Assembly (NCBI RefSeq): GCF_963583255.1
Contig: NC_084819.1
Coordinates: 1,929,501 to 1,993,500 of the forward strand
Length of the DNA stretch: 64,000 bases
Direction of reading: 5' to 3'
Origin: Pyrus communis
Taxonomy: Eukaryota > Streptophyta > Magnoliopsida > Rosales > Rosaceae
In this document: positions 12,143 through 22,599 of the stretch, piece after piece
Layout of the letters: every line of letters begins with the position of its first letter
How positions within the stretch are numbered: position 1 is the first letter of the stretch
The notes under the pieces: model-generated
Told to the model about the DNA's origin: nothing
The model's database searches: none
The model's input: the letters and a program-made list of their open reading frames with translations, nothing else
Position numbers and translations under genes: made by a program

Positions 12143-12610
12143 GACTTTTCTTCCTTAATAGAGAGCTTGATTTGCCTAGATTTATACTGGTATGTTTGGG
12201 TATAATCAAGTATCCAACTAACGAGTGCATAATTTGACAACAAAGTTTCTCGGATTGAGATGGCTTGCTTGCTTACCAAGTGGTGTTGCTTTGTTGTCTG
12301 CAAAAGCTTTAAAGGATTTCGTACCCTTTCGGGACAGTGAAGTGGCACGGATAACTGATGAAGCTCTTGACGGAAGCAACGGTAGACCAGTGTTAAAATG
12401 CATATAGTTGATCCCCGTATGTCCGTGAAGCAACTCAATTCCCAACGTCTGAACTCCATTGCTTTCCTCCCTCTGTGCTTCGCATCTCTACTCAAAAGTG
12501 GTTTTCACTCTCTTTCTTGAGCGGCAGCATAAGCATATTTGAGTAGCTCACGTCGACATGTTTAAACTATGTTTTTGCCATCTATATTTGATTAACAACT
12601 GTGTATGGAA
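12143..12610. repeat. Diverged 'unit 0' copy of the block downstream of the PORR genes
   Basis: This block aligns by eye with 18655-19155 and 35558-36036. Shared words in the same order include GCTTTTCTTCC / GACTTTTCTTCC, AGTGCATAATTT, GATGGC(C)TGCTTGCTTA, GAAGTGGCACRGATAA, CAAGCTCTT / GAAGCTCTTGA, CTACTCAAAA and TTTGATTAACA.CTGTG. Divergence is much higher than between units 1 and 2, with several indels. It is the leftmost of three copies and lies upstream of a fragment resembling the WD40 leader, the same order as in units 1 and 2. The function of the block is unknown. Confidence 0.7.
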
Positions 12611-14440
12611 CTGCCAGAAGAGAGCCTAAACCCCCTCAAACCTGCTAAAGTTTACCTTAATTATCCCTAGAGCCTAAATGACCTTGTTTTGGGCCTAGGA
12701 TTTACGGTTTACCTGTTTACTCTCTAAACGTCGAAGATCCTAATCAAGATCATGTAGAACAAGCTGTTGTACTTGATCAGAGAACTATTCATCACCTGAG
12801 AGTCCTCCCCCTCTCTCTAACTCCATTTCCATTAAAGTTAAACAGTGAATTTGCAATGCTTTTTCCGTTTTTCAACATCAGGTTCTGTGTTATCGAGCTG
12901 TTTAAGTTCAAATTTTGTTGCTCAACGATCTTTGGTCCATTGCACATCTTTGCAACCAAGTGTTCCAAATAAATTCAGCTGCAAATGGAGTTGAAAATTT
13001 AGTGCTCCATAAGTTCCTGAAAGAGTTGCAGTTGAATCACTTTGCAAATAATGGCAACAACACTTTATGCAAGTGGCTCAGGTTTGGATAGTCTTGTTTG
13101 TTTTTGTTTACATTTGCTTATCCTGGTTGATGTTCCACGTTTGAACAATTTGTCATTCCTCATTCTACCATGCTGAATTCTTTTTCAGATGTTCAATCTT
13201 CGCCAATCGAACATAAACGCTAATTCGGTCGATCCCCACCGTTGGTTGTTAAAGGTATTCAGATCAGATCGTTGAACAAAGTTGAAATATGCAAATGAAA
13301 ATATAATAATGTTTAGCTCTAAACGACCCAAACCAAGTCACTCACTAACACCCGATCGTCGAACTTTTGTTTGGTTTGCTTTAGTTTCCTTATGGATTTT
13401 TGTCAAATTCAAAAGAAATCAAACGGTAGGATTTGGCTACAATACTTATACGTATAAAATACAATTATCATCTCGATAGTCAGATGGTAATTGCATTAAA
13501 TACTTAGATTCATATGAATTATATTTAAACATCAAATGATGATTATATTAAATATATATTCACAAGAATTATATATAACCGTCAAATGGTAGTTATATGG
13601 AATAAGTGTAAATATTGCTGGTGATCCCCAAGTTTTAATACTATAGTTGATTTAGTTGTAGTTTTTAGTAGGCTAAACAATATCTTACATGACCTGTTAG
13701 CATGACATGGGTTAGTATTACCCATGGGTACTGGTTTCATCCCATTAAATGCATGCATCTTTTAATAATTTTATATACCCCTATCAAGCTCATTCAGACC
13801 ACTTCATCACTAACTCTCGAATTTCAGAAAGACAAATAGTTTTTATAGTGCATGATTGGAAGATTATAGTTGGATATAACGTCTTGTTGATTGTTGTTTG
13901 GCGTTAGTTGTTGTCTTGAGATTTCAAGTTCCATTTGCCAAAAAAACATAATTTCTAATGTGTGTCACATCTTAAGTTATATCATCCGTTATCTAAAGAG
14001 TTATGTCACCCGTTATCTAAAGAGTCATGTTTGAGTTTGAATTTCATCACTCATTAGCTTAATGGGTTGACGTGATGTGATACATCAAAATGACGGATTA
14101 ACACAAACATGACAAATACATCTTGTTTATCATGTCTGATTTTAGAGTGAAACCGATTTAATTGGAACAGTGCCTACTGTAGAAAACCCAATGGTAAAAG
14201 TAAATTAACATTTTCCTTTGACACATAAACATGATTAATACGAGGAGCCATTGGGGAAATACTTGGCTACTGACAAGTCAGTACCCATTTACACACCAAA
14301 TTTTATGGCCCAATAAAAATATAACATGTCATTTCCCTACTCTTTTCTATCTTTGTAACCAAACACAACCTCACCCTTAAAACTGTTACCAAACATAAAT
14401 CTTCTTCGCCGCTTCGTCTGCCTTCCGCTCGAACAAATTG
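12611..14440. other. Intergenic with two small tandem repeats
   Basis: No gene is seen. At 13480-13602 a degenerate repeat of about 50-52 bp occurs roughly 2.5 times (TCARATGGTARTT...ATTAAATA). At 13977-14024 a 24-bp unit ending CCGTTATCTAAAGAG is tandemly duplicated. The rest is AT-rich without recognisable ends. Confidence 0.6.
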
Positions 14441-14690
14441 ATGACGATACTCATAACCGGCCACCGCGGCCTCGTCGGCTCTGCCATAATCCTGCAAGCT
14501 CCATATTCTAGGATTCAACAACCTCGCACTCGCGACGGTCTCGACCTCACTCGCAAAGCCGGCGTGGAGTCCTTGTTCACCACCAAGCGAGAAGCCCCAA
14601 GTCGTCATCCTCACCGCCGCAGAAGACGGTGGCATTCACTGCTGGGTGGAGTCGACGATTGTTGAATTTTATCATTTTGGTTTACATCTG
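14441..14690 (+). pseudogene. N-terminal fragment of a GDP-L-fucose synthase-like gene
   Basis: The first codons read MTILITGHRGLVGSAI, the Rossmann nucleotide-binding loop (GxxGxxG type) that opens plant GDP-L-fucose synthase (GDP-4-keto-6-deoxymannose epimerase-reductase). That enzyme makes GDP-fucose in the cytosol. After a shift of frame LGFNNL is readable, then in the first frame DLTRKAGVESLF, and then in another frame EKPQVVILTAA. All occur in the order expected for the family. At least two frameshifts interrupt it, and only about the first 70-75 residues of the family's roughly 310-330 are present. The catalytic Ser-Tyr-Lys region is absent. The fragment is more GC-rich than its surroundings. 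It is a truncated, non-functional copy. Confidence 0.82.
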
Positions 14691-14929
14691 CCATGGGAAG
14701 AAGATTATTATTTTGGTTTAGGTGGTCTGTCATGGTAGATCGGCCATGGAAAGAAAGGAACAAGAAAAGATGAATGCTTGGTTATTTGAGGCTGTTTGGT
14801 TACTAAGATAGCAGGGGTGTGGCCGTGTGGGAGAGAATTTCAAATGACAGATGTTGTATTCCTGTTGGACCACATAGCTCGGTGAGTAAAGTGAGTACTA
14901 CCCGGACAGCACCTAAGTATCATCCGTGC

Positions 14930-15400
14930 AAATGGGCCTCATCTGAACTTTATCTCCTTCCTCTCTCACACACACAGTACACACGCACGCCCGCACAGAG
15001 AGAAAGGAGAGACGGCGGAGCCGCGCAGAGGGAGAGAAAGAGAGACGGCGGAGAGAGAGAAAGAGAGAGTAGCGTTTCCCTTCCATCTCTTACTTATCTC
15101 CAGACTCTGCAAATCAGAACAGCAATTGGATTAGCTAGCTGCCTGGATTGCAATTCCTTCATTTCCTTCCCTCCCGACCCTCTGTTTTCCAGGCAAGTGT
15201 TTGTTCCTTCCTCTTACTCCCACCTTCTTTTTTCCAGTGTTTGGTTATTAATATTATTGTTATTATTTCAATGTTTTTATTGTTCCATTTGAAAACACTG
15301 ATATATTTTCTTTGTGGGTTTCTTAGTCCTCGTTTGGCATCTAGGATTGGTTTGGGATGGATAAACCACTTTCTATCATTGTTGTGTACCAGAAATTTTG
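14930..15400 (+). other. Diverged copy of the WD40-gene leader and first intron start ('unit 0')
   Basis: The order of sequence words matches the leader of the WD40 gene at 43040-43480: CACACACAG, then ACACGCACGC, CAGAGAGAAAG, then TCTGCAAATCAGAACAGCAATTGG against TTTGCAATTCAAATCATGCT..CAACTGGG, TAGCTGCCTGGATTG against TAGCTGTTGCCTGATTG, CTTCATTTCC against ATTCATTTCC, then TTTCCAGGCAAGTG against TTTTCAGGCAGGTG. Similarity fades in the following intron, and no WD40 exon follows. Instead the PORR gene begins 1.2 kb downstream. The stretch could now serve as the PORR gene's own promoter and leader, with an intron ending at TTTACAG (about 16358). That use is inference. Confidence 0.6.
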
Positions 15401-15655
15401 CTTCTTTTGATTTCTTATGTATTGAAGAACCCTTTTGATTAAGGCTAAATCTGTGCTTTTCACTCAATTTTGCATAAGTTCTTAATCAATCTCAATCTCT
15501 GAACAAATGATTATTTTTTCTTATCTCATGTTTTTATTTTTTGCATGACAGTTCTTTCTTTTTGGTTGAATTCTTTTTAATGTTCTTGTGAGTTGTGATG
15601 CGATCGCTCCCTCTGGCGCCTCTTCCCTGTGGATGTGTATATATGTATGTCGTTG

Positions 15656-15855
15656 TGTCATTTGGTGATAAAAAAAAAAGGGACCCCAACTCAACAAGGC
15701 TCCTCGCTTTGCGAGGGTCGGGGGAACATTTATTGTACGCAACCTTACCCTTGCTTGCAAAGAGGCTGTTTCCACGACTCGGACCCGTGACCTTTCAGTC
15801 ACAAAGGAGCAACCTTTTCGTTGCACCTAGACTTGCCCTCTGTCATTTCGTGATA
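15656..15855 (-). mobile_element. Au-type SINE with 15-bp target-site duplication
   Basis: On the minus strand the element (15671-15840) has a tRNA-like head, then GTCGTGGAAACAGCCTCTT, GGGTAAGGTTGCGTACAAT and a T-rich 3' tail. This is the established order of the plant Au SINE family. The flanks are TGTCATTTGGTGATA (15656-15670) and TGTCATTTCGTGATA (15841-15855), a 15-bp duplication with one mismatch, as left by LINE-type target-primed integration. The B-box-like segment reads GGGTCCGAGTC instead of the ideal GGTTCGAxTC, so internal Pol III promotion is probably weak. The open frame on this strand is a shadow of the SINE. Confidence 0.9.
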
Positions 15856-16406
15856 CAATATCATAATTGTTTTGGTTTTTATTTGGTAGGGTTTTTGTTG
15901 TTGAACCATCTTTTTTTTATCCGTGATTGTATAACTGGAGCATGAGAATTCGATGACTAGGTCATGGCTGGGTGTTTGCTTAAGACCCAGCGGAAAGTTC
16001 AATTTTTCTGCAGAGAAACCTAGTGTTTGTTTCATACACAATGGAAAACGTTGTCGATTCGGATAGTTAGGTAGGATTCCTTTATGGAGAAGAATTCTGT
16101 CTTCTGGTGGTTAGGTTGAGTCAAATTGGCAAATTGATACTGCTAATTTTGCTAGTCATAGATGTACAACGTCTTCTCCATCTGAATATGGGACATGCAG
16201 GTTCCTTTTTCCGCTTATAGATATCAGTTTCCTAAGAACACTGCTTTGCACTGTGGTTGAAATTGTGTTTGCTTGTATGTGTGGCTAAACTTAGGGCTGA
16301 TGCATGTATTTTGAACCTTTTACATGATTATGTGACTTAAATTTGTTTTTGTTTACAGGATAGTTGGATAGTTGGATAGTTGGAGAGTTGTGCTTCTTTG
16401 TGACAG
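15856..16406 (+). other. Leader or intron region upstream of the PORR gene
   Basis: No coding frame. A triple GATAGTTG repeat (about 16359-16385) follows a good acceptor-like TTTGTTTACAG. The right edge at about 16407 is where similarity to unit 2 begins. Confidence 0.4.
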
Positions 16407-16500
16407 TTTTGCTTCGTCTTGCTCATAAGAAACCACTAAGGCTGGAAACGTTTAATTTGACCCATGTGTGGATAGTGAGCCAGATGGTATTGTTGTACCC

Positions 16501-16507
16501 TATATAA
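16501..16507 (+). promoter_or_regulatory. Candidate TATA box of the PORR gene
   Basis: TATATAA lies 52 bp upstream of the ATG in the context CCCTATATAATG, and is conserved in the unit 2 copy at 33702-33708. If used, it gives a very short leader. The alternative is a far upstream start near 15 kb with a spliced leader. Confidence 0.4.
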
Positions 16508-16558
16508 TGTCACCACACATGTGTATTGTGTAGGGTGTAAAGATTGTGAGTGTGAAAT

Positions 16559-18010
16559 ATGGAGTTGTCTTTGCCTTTCTCGTTGCAAAGGGATTTACCC
16601 ATCATTTCTCCCAGATCCAGCTTCCTTCCTCGGAATCCTCCTTGCTTATTAGGTACAGTCAAGAGGAATTATAAAAACAATAGGATCTCAGAAAATATCC
16701 CTTTTTCAGTTTCTTGCTTGTCTGTCAAAACTGTCCGCAGTCCTTCACTAGACAAGCATGTTGTGAAGCAAAACAAGATACGTTTTGTCCAAAAGCTACA
16801 AACACTGCTTCTTTCCAAACCGAAATGCTATATTCCAATTCATATTCTCAATAAGTGTCGAGCCTACCTTTCCCTATCAAAGCCACGATCCATTCTCTCA
16901 ATGATTCATCGATACCCTACTATTTTTGAACTCTTCTCGATCCCAACGGCTCCCTTGCCATCCAATGCAACTAAATCATTATCACAACTCTGTGTCCGTC
17001 TAACCCCAGCTGCAGCAGCCCTTGCTGCTGAGGAATTAAGTCTCAAATCAGCCATCTCTGACTCCTTGGCCACAAAACTCCAGAAACTTCTTATGCTCTC
17101 TTCTCATCATCGACTACTTTTGTCAAAGTTGGTTCACCTAGCTCCAGATCTTGGTCTTCCCCCTAATTTTCGCTCTCGTCTATGCAATGACTATCCAAAT
17201 AAATTCAAGACTGTTGACACCTCCTATGGCCGTGCACTTGAGCTTGTCTCCTGGGACCAAGACTTGGCAAAGCCTTTACCATCTCCAGAAGTTCAGTCAC
17301 GTGAGCTAATAGTAGACAGACCCTTGAAATTCAAGCAGTTGACGCTCCGAAAGGGTCTAAATTTGAAGAGGCGTCACCAGGATTTTTTGCTCAAATTCAA
17401 AGAAATTCCAGATGTGTGCCCATACAATACCCCCATCTCGGACTTGCCTAAAGAGTCAATTGAGGCAGAGAAGAGAGCTTGTTTGGTGGTGAGAGAAGTG
17501 CTAGGGATGACGGTTGAAAAGAGAACTTTGATAGACCACTTGACTCATTTTAGGAATGATTTTGTGCTGTCCAACAAGTTGAGAGGGATGATCATACGGC
17601 ACCCGGAGTTATTCTATGTGAGCTTGAAAGGGCAGAGAGATTCAGTGTTTTTAGTGGAGGGTTTTGATGACAAGGGTGCACTGTTGGAGAAGAAAGAGAC
17701 TTTGGTGATAAAGGAAAAGTTGATGCAGTTGGTCAGAGAAAGCAAGAGACTAAGAAGAGAGAGGAAGAAAGCTAGGATTAACAACACTGAGATTGGTGGC
17801 TCTAGTGATGACTTTGAGTCTGATGATGATGATGATGACGACGACTATGATGATGGTTTTCAGAGTTTGTTTGAGCCTGAAGATTTTTATGGGGATGATG
17901 ATGGTGATAAGAAGGGTGAGACAATTGACTACAGGGAGAAAGGGCAGTTTTGGACTGTTGATGCTCATTCTGTTCATGATGGCGGGAAGCAACAAATGGA
18001 ACCTTGGTAG
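16559..18010 (+). CDS. PORR-domain organellar RNA-binding protein (WTF1-like)
   Basis: One intronless frame of 483 residues, as usual for this family. Residues 1-60 are Ser/Arg/Asn-rich with few acids and resemble a plastid or mitochondrial transit peptide. Residues about 70-410 form the plant organelle RNA recognition (PORR) domain. Landmarks are KIRFVQKLQTLLLSKPK, the YLSLSKPRSILSMIHRYPTIFE block, LTPAAAALAAEE, KFKEIPDVCPYNTP, and RGMIIRHPELFYVSLKG near the C-terminal end. A basic stretch and then an Asp-rich tail (about residues 418-446) follow. Family members such as WHAT'S THIS FACTOR 1 bind group II introns and support their splicing in chloroplasts, and others act in mitochondria. The compartment here is not certain. 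The start is the first ATG, 52 bp after a TATA-like box. The unit 2 copy at 33760 is broken, so this is the only intact copy in the window. Confidence 0.9.
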   Translation: MELSLPFSLQRDLPIISPRSSFLPRNPPCLLGTVKRNYKNNRISENIPFSVSCLSVKTVRSPSLDKHVVKQNKIRFVQKLQTLLLSKPKCYIPIHILNKCRAYLSLSKPRSILSMIHRYPTIFELFSIPTAPLPSNATKSLSQLCVRLTPAAAALAAEELSLKSAISDSLATKLQKLLMLSSHHRLLLSKLVHLAPDLGLPPNFRSRLCNDYPNKFKTVDTSYGRALELVSWDQDLAKPLPSPEVQSRELIVDRPLKFKQLTLRKGLNLKRRHQDFLLKFKEIPDVCPYNTPISDLPKESIEAEKRACLVVREVLGMTVEKRTLIDHLTHFRNDFVLSNKLRGMIIRHPELFYVSLKGQRDSVFLVEGFDDKGALLEKKETLVIKEKLMQLVRESKRLRRERKKARINNTEIGGSSDDFESDDDDDDDDYDDGFQSLFEPEDFYGDDDGDKKGETIDYREKGQFWTVDAHSVHDGGKQQMEPW

Positions 18011-18654
18011 AAGAGAATGTCAATTGTTCAGATCTTACCCGAAAATAATCAAAGTGCGAGGATAGTATTATGGCAGTGATATGAATGACTGTAAAAATGA
18101 AGTCTCACGGTCTGTATCTATATATATGAAGCAAATGGCCCTTCACCTAAAGGGTAATTTTCTGAAATACCTTACATTATCCTGAGTTGAAAAGTTTACT
18201 TAATTCAAAACCACTTCACTTCACTTTCCTGTTAATAAAATTGGCTTATGGAAGAAGCAGATTGTAGGCAACCTACATAATTGAAGCTTAATTTAAGGTA
18301 TCTAAGTTTGTGCTGAGTGTGCTTTTCATATTCTCTTATTTTATTCGAGGAATTATAACTGTTTTGTTTAAAAGTTTTCCTAGATGAGTAATCAGTAATC
18401 ATTTTACTTGGTCTTCTCTAGTAGTTTGGAAACTAAAGATGTAACCCTAATCTTTTCAATGTATTAGATTATCATCTTTGATAAAATGGAGCGTGTTCTA
18501 TGGATCATTCTAAATTTGGTTGTATCCTAGTTTATGCTCCTAAAATGATGAATTGGCTTTCGATGACTACATAGTACGAGCCCTACTATGTGGACAGATA
18601 CGGGTCAAACATTTTTCTAATTCTGTTACCACAGTAACCGGGATTTGGTTCTAT
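18011..18654 (+). other. 3' flank of the PORR gene
   Basis: Non-coding, conserved with 34938-35557 in unit 2 because of the duplication. AATAAAA-like words at about 18234 could serve polyadenylation. Unit 2 lacks about 40 bp (around 18326-18360). Confidence 0.5.
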
Positions 18655-19155
18655 GCAGAGGCTTTTCTTCCTGACCTACTGGTGGATTTGGGAAAAGTGA
18701 AGTCTCTAACTTACAAGTGCATAATTTCACCACAAATTTTCTCAGAGATGGCCTGCTTGCTTATGAAGAGTTGTTGTTTGTGTCTTTGCGAAAGTGTTGG
18801 ACTCCTTTGTTGCCCTTACCTTATTAAATGTTTTTGCCCTTGCAGGCCAAGAAGTGGCACAGATAATTGATCAAGCTCTTCATGGAGGTAACATATGCAT
18901 AAAGATAGCTGATTCGTGTATATCCACTGCAGCTTCATGGTTCTCAACCTCTGCATCAATGGCTCCATTACCTTCGTGCTGTTCTGCTATGTATATCTAC
19001 TCAAAAAGCGGTTTCACTTGGAATTTCCTTTCTCGAGCGTGAGCATAGGTATGGAGAATGGAATTACCTTTCATTTTTTCACGTTGATTCAACTCACTTT
19101 GATATATTTCGACTACGCTGTTACTCCTAATGTTTGATTAACATCTGTGAATGAA
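18655..19155. repeat. Block present in three copies (unit 1 copy)
   Basis: This is the best-conserved stretch shared by units 0, 1 and 2 (12143-12610, 18655-19155, 35558-36036). A possible exon with frame ...GQEVAQIIDQALHGG... is preceded by a good acceptor (CCCTTGCAG at about 18845). However, open frames differ between copies and units 1 and 2 carry small indels, so I do not call a gene. It may be the remnant of an exon or a conserved regulatory or UTR element. Confidence 0.5.
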
Positions 19156-20723
19156 ATAGTTGATACATTATTTCATTACTACGAAACACAGCAAATTGTT
19201 GTTGGCCAACACGAGAACTCATCATTACTGCCAAAACTAGAACACGTCAAGCATATATATACTCTATTTTTCTGTAAGCTCTCATAAACATCTATGGAAA
19301 ACTCGTGGGAAAGGGAAAAGGTGCTGTTCCGCACGCTGACAGAACTTATATCCTTAACTCAGGTACAGTGAGGCAATATATCTACTGAAGCAACTGCTAA
19401 ATTGATTCACTTGTGATGGTAATATTGGACATTAATACTAGACCAATGGTGGGTGCTGCCATGCTGGTTCAAGAGTGGCACCTAAAAGGAGTCCTGCACT
19501 TAGGTGCGCATCAAGGGAGACCTTTAAATTCTATGATTGGTACGAGGAGCAGATTTCATGAAGAATATGAGGAATGTGGGGTGGAGCAGCTAGTCCCGCA
19601 CCCGCAGCACTATGCTGGGGAAGGAGGATGGCAGGTTGTTCATACGGAGAGTGGCATTTGGTTGACTATTTTTGGGCTTCTTCCATGTGATATTATATTT
19701 TTCTTATATACCAAATAGTATTCATCCCGTTTCGCTACTCTTCAGAAGTCCGCAGTTAGTGAAACGGGATGAAGACATTCAAACTGAGTGACCTCTAACC
19801 AGTTTGAATGTGTGTAGGCTGCGTGACCGTTGATCAAACTTTTGGCATCAACAATTTTTAATCTACACTATTTGCAAAACACGTTCCTTTTCGTTAGGAA
19901 CCCTCGGTTTGAAGGTATACTCAACTGCTGCGTTTTAAGTTTTTTTGTTCATACAACTTTTTGAATGGAAATTATTTCAAATATAACGGAGACTAAAGTT
20001 TCTGTAAACCCTTGTTACGTGGAAATTTTGATTAAATGAGCATTACCATTCTCTAATTGAATGGTCATGCTTTTGACTTTCATAAACTTTGTAGATTAAA
20101 CAATAGAGTCGTCATCGTAATCCACAATTATTCATTTTCTTTCGTTGAATCAAACATTATGTTGGAATGGAGTTTTGAACCCGAGATGTATAGGTAGTAG
20201 AAACTTAACACATTATTTATTAGGATATTGAATCATATTTAACGAGATGTCAAATATATAATATGTCAATATTTGATGACTAATTTGGCAATTAGATATA
20301 AATGTTAAATCTTCTTCTTTTTCAATAAATGTGTTGAAATTTATTTTAGTAATATATTAGGCCCATAGGAGGTTACTTTAACTTTTAAAAAAATTAAAAT
20401 TGATTTTAGTTTTCATCCTATTGGTGGTCTATGAGACTCATGCATTAAAAATATAAAAATAAAAGCATTTAACTCCATCTTTGTTTGTTGTAATAAAAGA
20501 CAAATATAAAGTAAGAAGCCTAATGACTCAATTACCACTTGGAGAATACTTGATGTCTTATTTCTTCATATGAGCAAATTAAGGCCCATGTGGAGTTGTT
20601 GTTTGATTGGACGGCATCATGTAAATAGTAGAGGCTTTGTTACTCACTTTTCACAGACACTGACGTATCAGCGACGGGTCATTTCTTGCATCTTGGGCCC
20701 CTGGAATTTCCCCTAAGCAGATT
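19156..20723. other. Unit 1 intergenic, with Tourist-like remnant
   Basis: The open frame at 19413-19718 (about 101 codons) is frameshifted near its end in unit 2 (36294-36545) and has no family likeness, so it is not called. At about 20190-20590 the sequence resembles the interior of the Tourist MITE at 60813-61197 (GAGATGTCAAATAT.., TAGTAATATATTAGGCCCA.., TTTGACATC-like words). Its ends have decayed. Confidence 0.5.
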
Positions 20724-21784
20724 CTATTTACCAACTTACTTGAATCTTTTGGACTAATACATTTGATTTAGATCCTGATTCAAATCTAAAACCTTAATGT
20801 TAAATATAATATCTTAATTGATGAAATTAAACAATCGAGATTAGGATACGGTAATTTCAAATGCTAACATGTATCACTTATGATAATTTCATCTTATCTT
20901 GGTAATTCAAGTTACACGTGTAATTTGTGTGAGACCTGCGACTTTTCTCAGTCAGCTTAATTACTGGCCAATTTATTAGTGAATTTTATTATTTTTTAAA
21001 GAAATAACGATATTCATTAAAACAATTTCAATAATAAGTACATTAAAAACATGTACAAGACACAAATTTTAACATAATTGTAAAAGAATAACTTCAAAGG
21101 ACTAAACTAACAATCAGAAAACCCGTAACACCAAAAAATTTGACATAAACCCACATCCAAGCCTACATAGCTCAAAACAACCAAAACCCCAAGGGCCTTT
21201 TGGTGGGCTAGATGAGATTAGGCCTTAGAGATAAGATTGGATTTGCAGAGACATATAAGACATGACTTGTAACTCATGTAGAAGAATATGTTAGATAACC
21301 TACTCGATCGTGGATTCATAACCCATCATGTCCAGTTCTGTCCATCTCACATTTTGACACAACAAACAATGGATTAAACTTAAGTCCATTTTGATTGACC
21401 ACAACCTACCCCATCCAGCCCACCAAACGGGGTCTAAATGAATCCATAACCCTCAATCATAACTATCACCATGAATCGAAGTCGCTTTGCCACTGAACAC
21501 ACTGCATTTACCCATATACAGCTTGTAGAACAAAGAGAGGATATGGGAAAAAGTCAATCTCCCATAATCCGACTGCGAATAATAACAAAAAGGAGTTGCG
21601 TAATAACAACAAGAAGTCGTCATCAAACAAAATGACTAAAAATAAGTAGACAAATCACATTAAAATCCTTCAAACATAGTATAACAAATGAAAGAATACA
21701 AACAAGTTAATTACAAAAGGTAAAGAAAAGAAGAATTGAGTGGTAGCAGGTTGAAGTATGGAGTGGGCAACTCTTTTCATGGTT
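20724..21784. repeat. U1: first copy of an internal tandem repeat, unit 1
   Basis: The unit starts TTACCAACTTACTTGA and ends ATGGAGTGGGCAACTCTTTTCATGG. It contains AAGAAATAACGATATTCATT and a Tourist-like MITE. It recurs immediately as U2 (21785 on), and the pair recurs in unit 2. The origin of the roughly 1-kb unit is unclassified, and no coding frame is conserved. Confidence 0.85.
21193..21434. mobile_element. Tourist-like MITE inside U1
   Basis: The ends GGGCCTTTTGGTGGGCTAG and CAGCCCACCAAACGGGGTC are inverted copies, and the right flank is TAA. It is equivalent to the elements at 22196, 41292 and 42289, so it was present before both duplications. Confidence 0.7.
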
Positions 21785-22195
21785 CTACTTACCAACTTAC
21801 TTGATGTTTTGGACATAATACATTTGATTTAGATCCTAACATGTATCACTTATGGTAATTCCATTTTATCTGGTAATTCCGGTTTCACATGTAATTTGTG
21901 TGGGATGTGTGACTTTTCTCAGTCAACTTGACGAGTCAAGTGTCAAAACCTTTGATCACCTAATTACTAATCAATTTACAAGTGATTTTTTTTCTTTAAA
22001 GAAATAACGATATTTATTAAAACAATTTCAATAATAAATACAAAAAAAAAACGTGTACAAGATACAAATTTCAACATAATTGTAAAAGCAATAACTCCAA
22101 CGGACTAAACTAACTATTAGAAAACCCAAAACACCAAAAAATTTGACATAAACCCACATCTAAGCCCATATAGCTCAAAACAACCAAAACCTTAA

Positions 22196-22558
22196 GGGCC
22201 TGTTAGATGAACTGGATGAGATTGAGCCTTAAAGATATGATTGGATTGATAGGAACTTGTAAGACATGACTTGTAACTCATGTATAATGATATGTTAGAG
22301 TCTGTTTGGTACTCTACCTGAATCCAACTTTTTAAACTCAAAAACAATTTTCAAGTTTTAGGCCTTAAAAATTTGTTTGGTATGAATATTTTCAAAAACT
22401 GAATTCAAAACTAACTCAAAAATATAGTATATTATCTAAAAACACAAAAAGTGAGTTTTTAAAGTTTTTAAATTTAAACTCACTCATTTCTTTTCTCTCC
22501 CTCCTCCCCCTCACTCCAAAACTATCTCTCTCTCTCTTTTCTTCTTTCTCTCTCCACC

Positions 22559-22599
<41 letters not shown>

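Noticed and set aside
13480..13602. CRISPR-like spaced repeats
   Set aside because: The repeats are degenerate, directly tandem and in a plant nuclear context. No array or cas-like gene is present.
15521..15945. Open frames on both strands near 15.5-15.9 kb
   Set aside because: Produced by the Au SINE and its flanks.
17750..18065. Overlapping frames on both strands over the PORR acidic tail
   Set aside because: They are shadows of the GAT/GAC-rich Asp run. The same shadows occur at 34674-34992.
19413..19718. 101-codon frame with HEEYEECGVEQLVPHPQHYAGEGG
   Set aside because: Its frame is disrupted in the otherwise near-identical unit 2 copy and it has no family likeness. It could be an exon, but the evidence is too weak.
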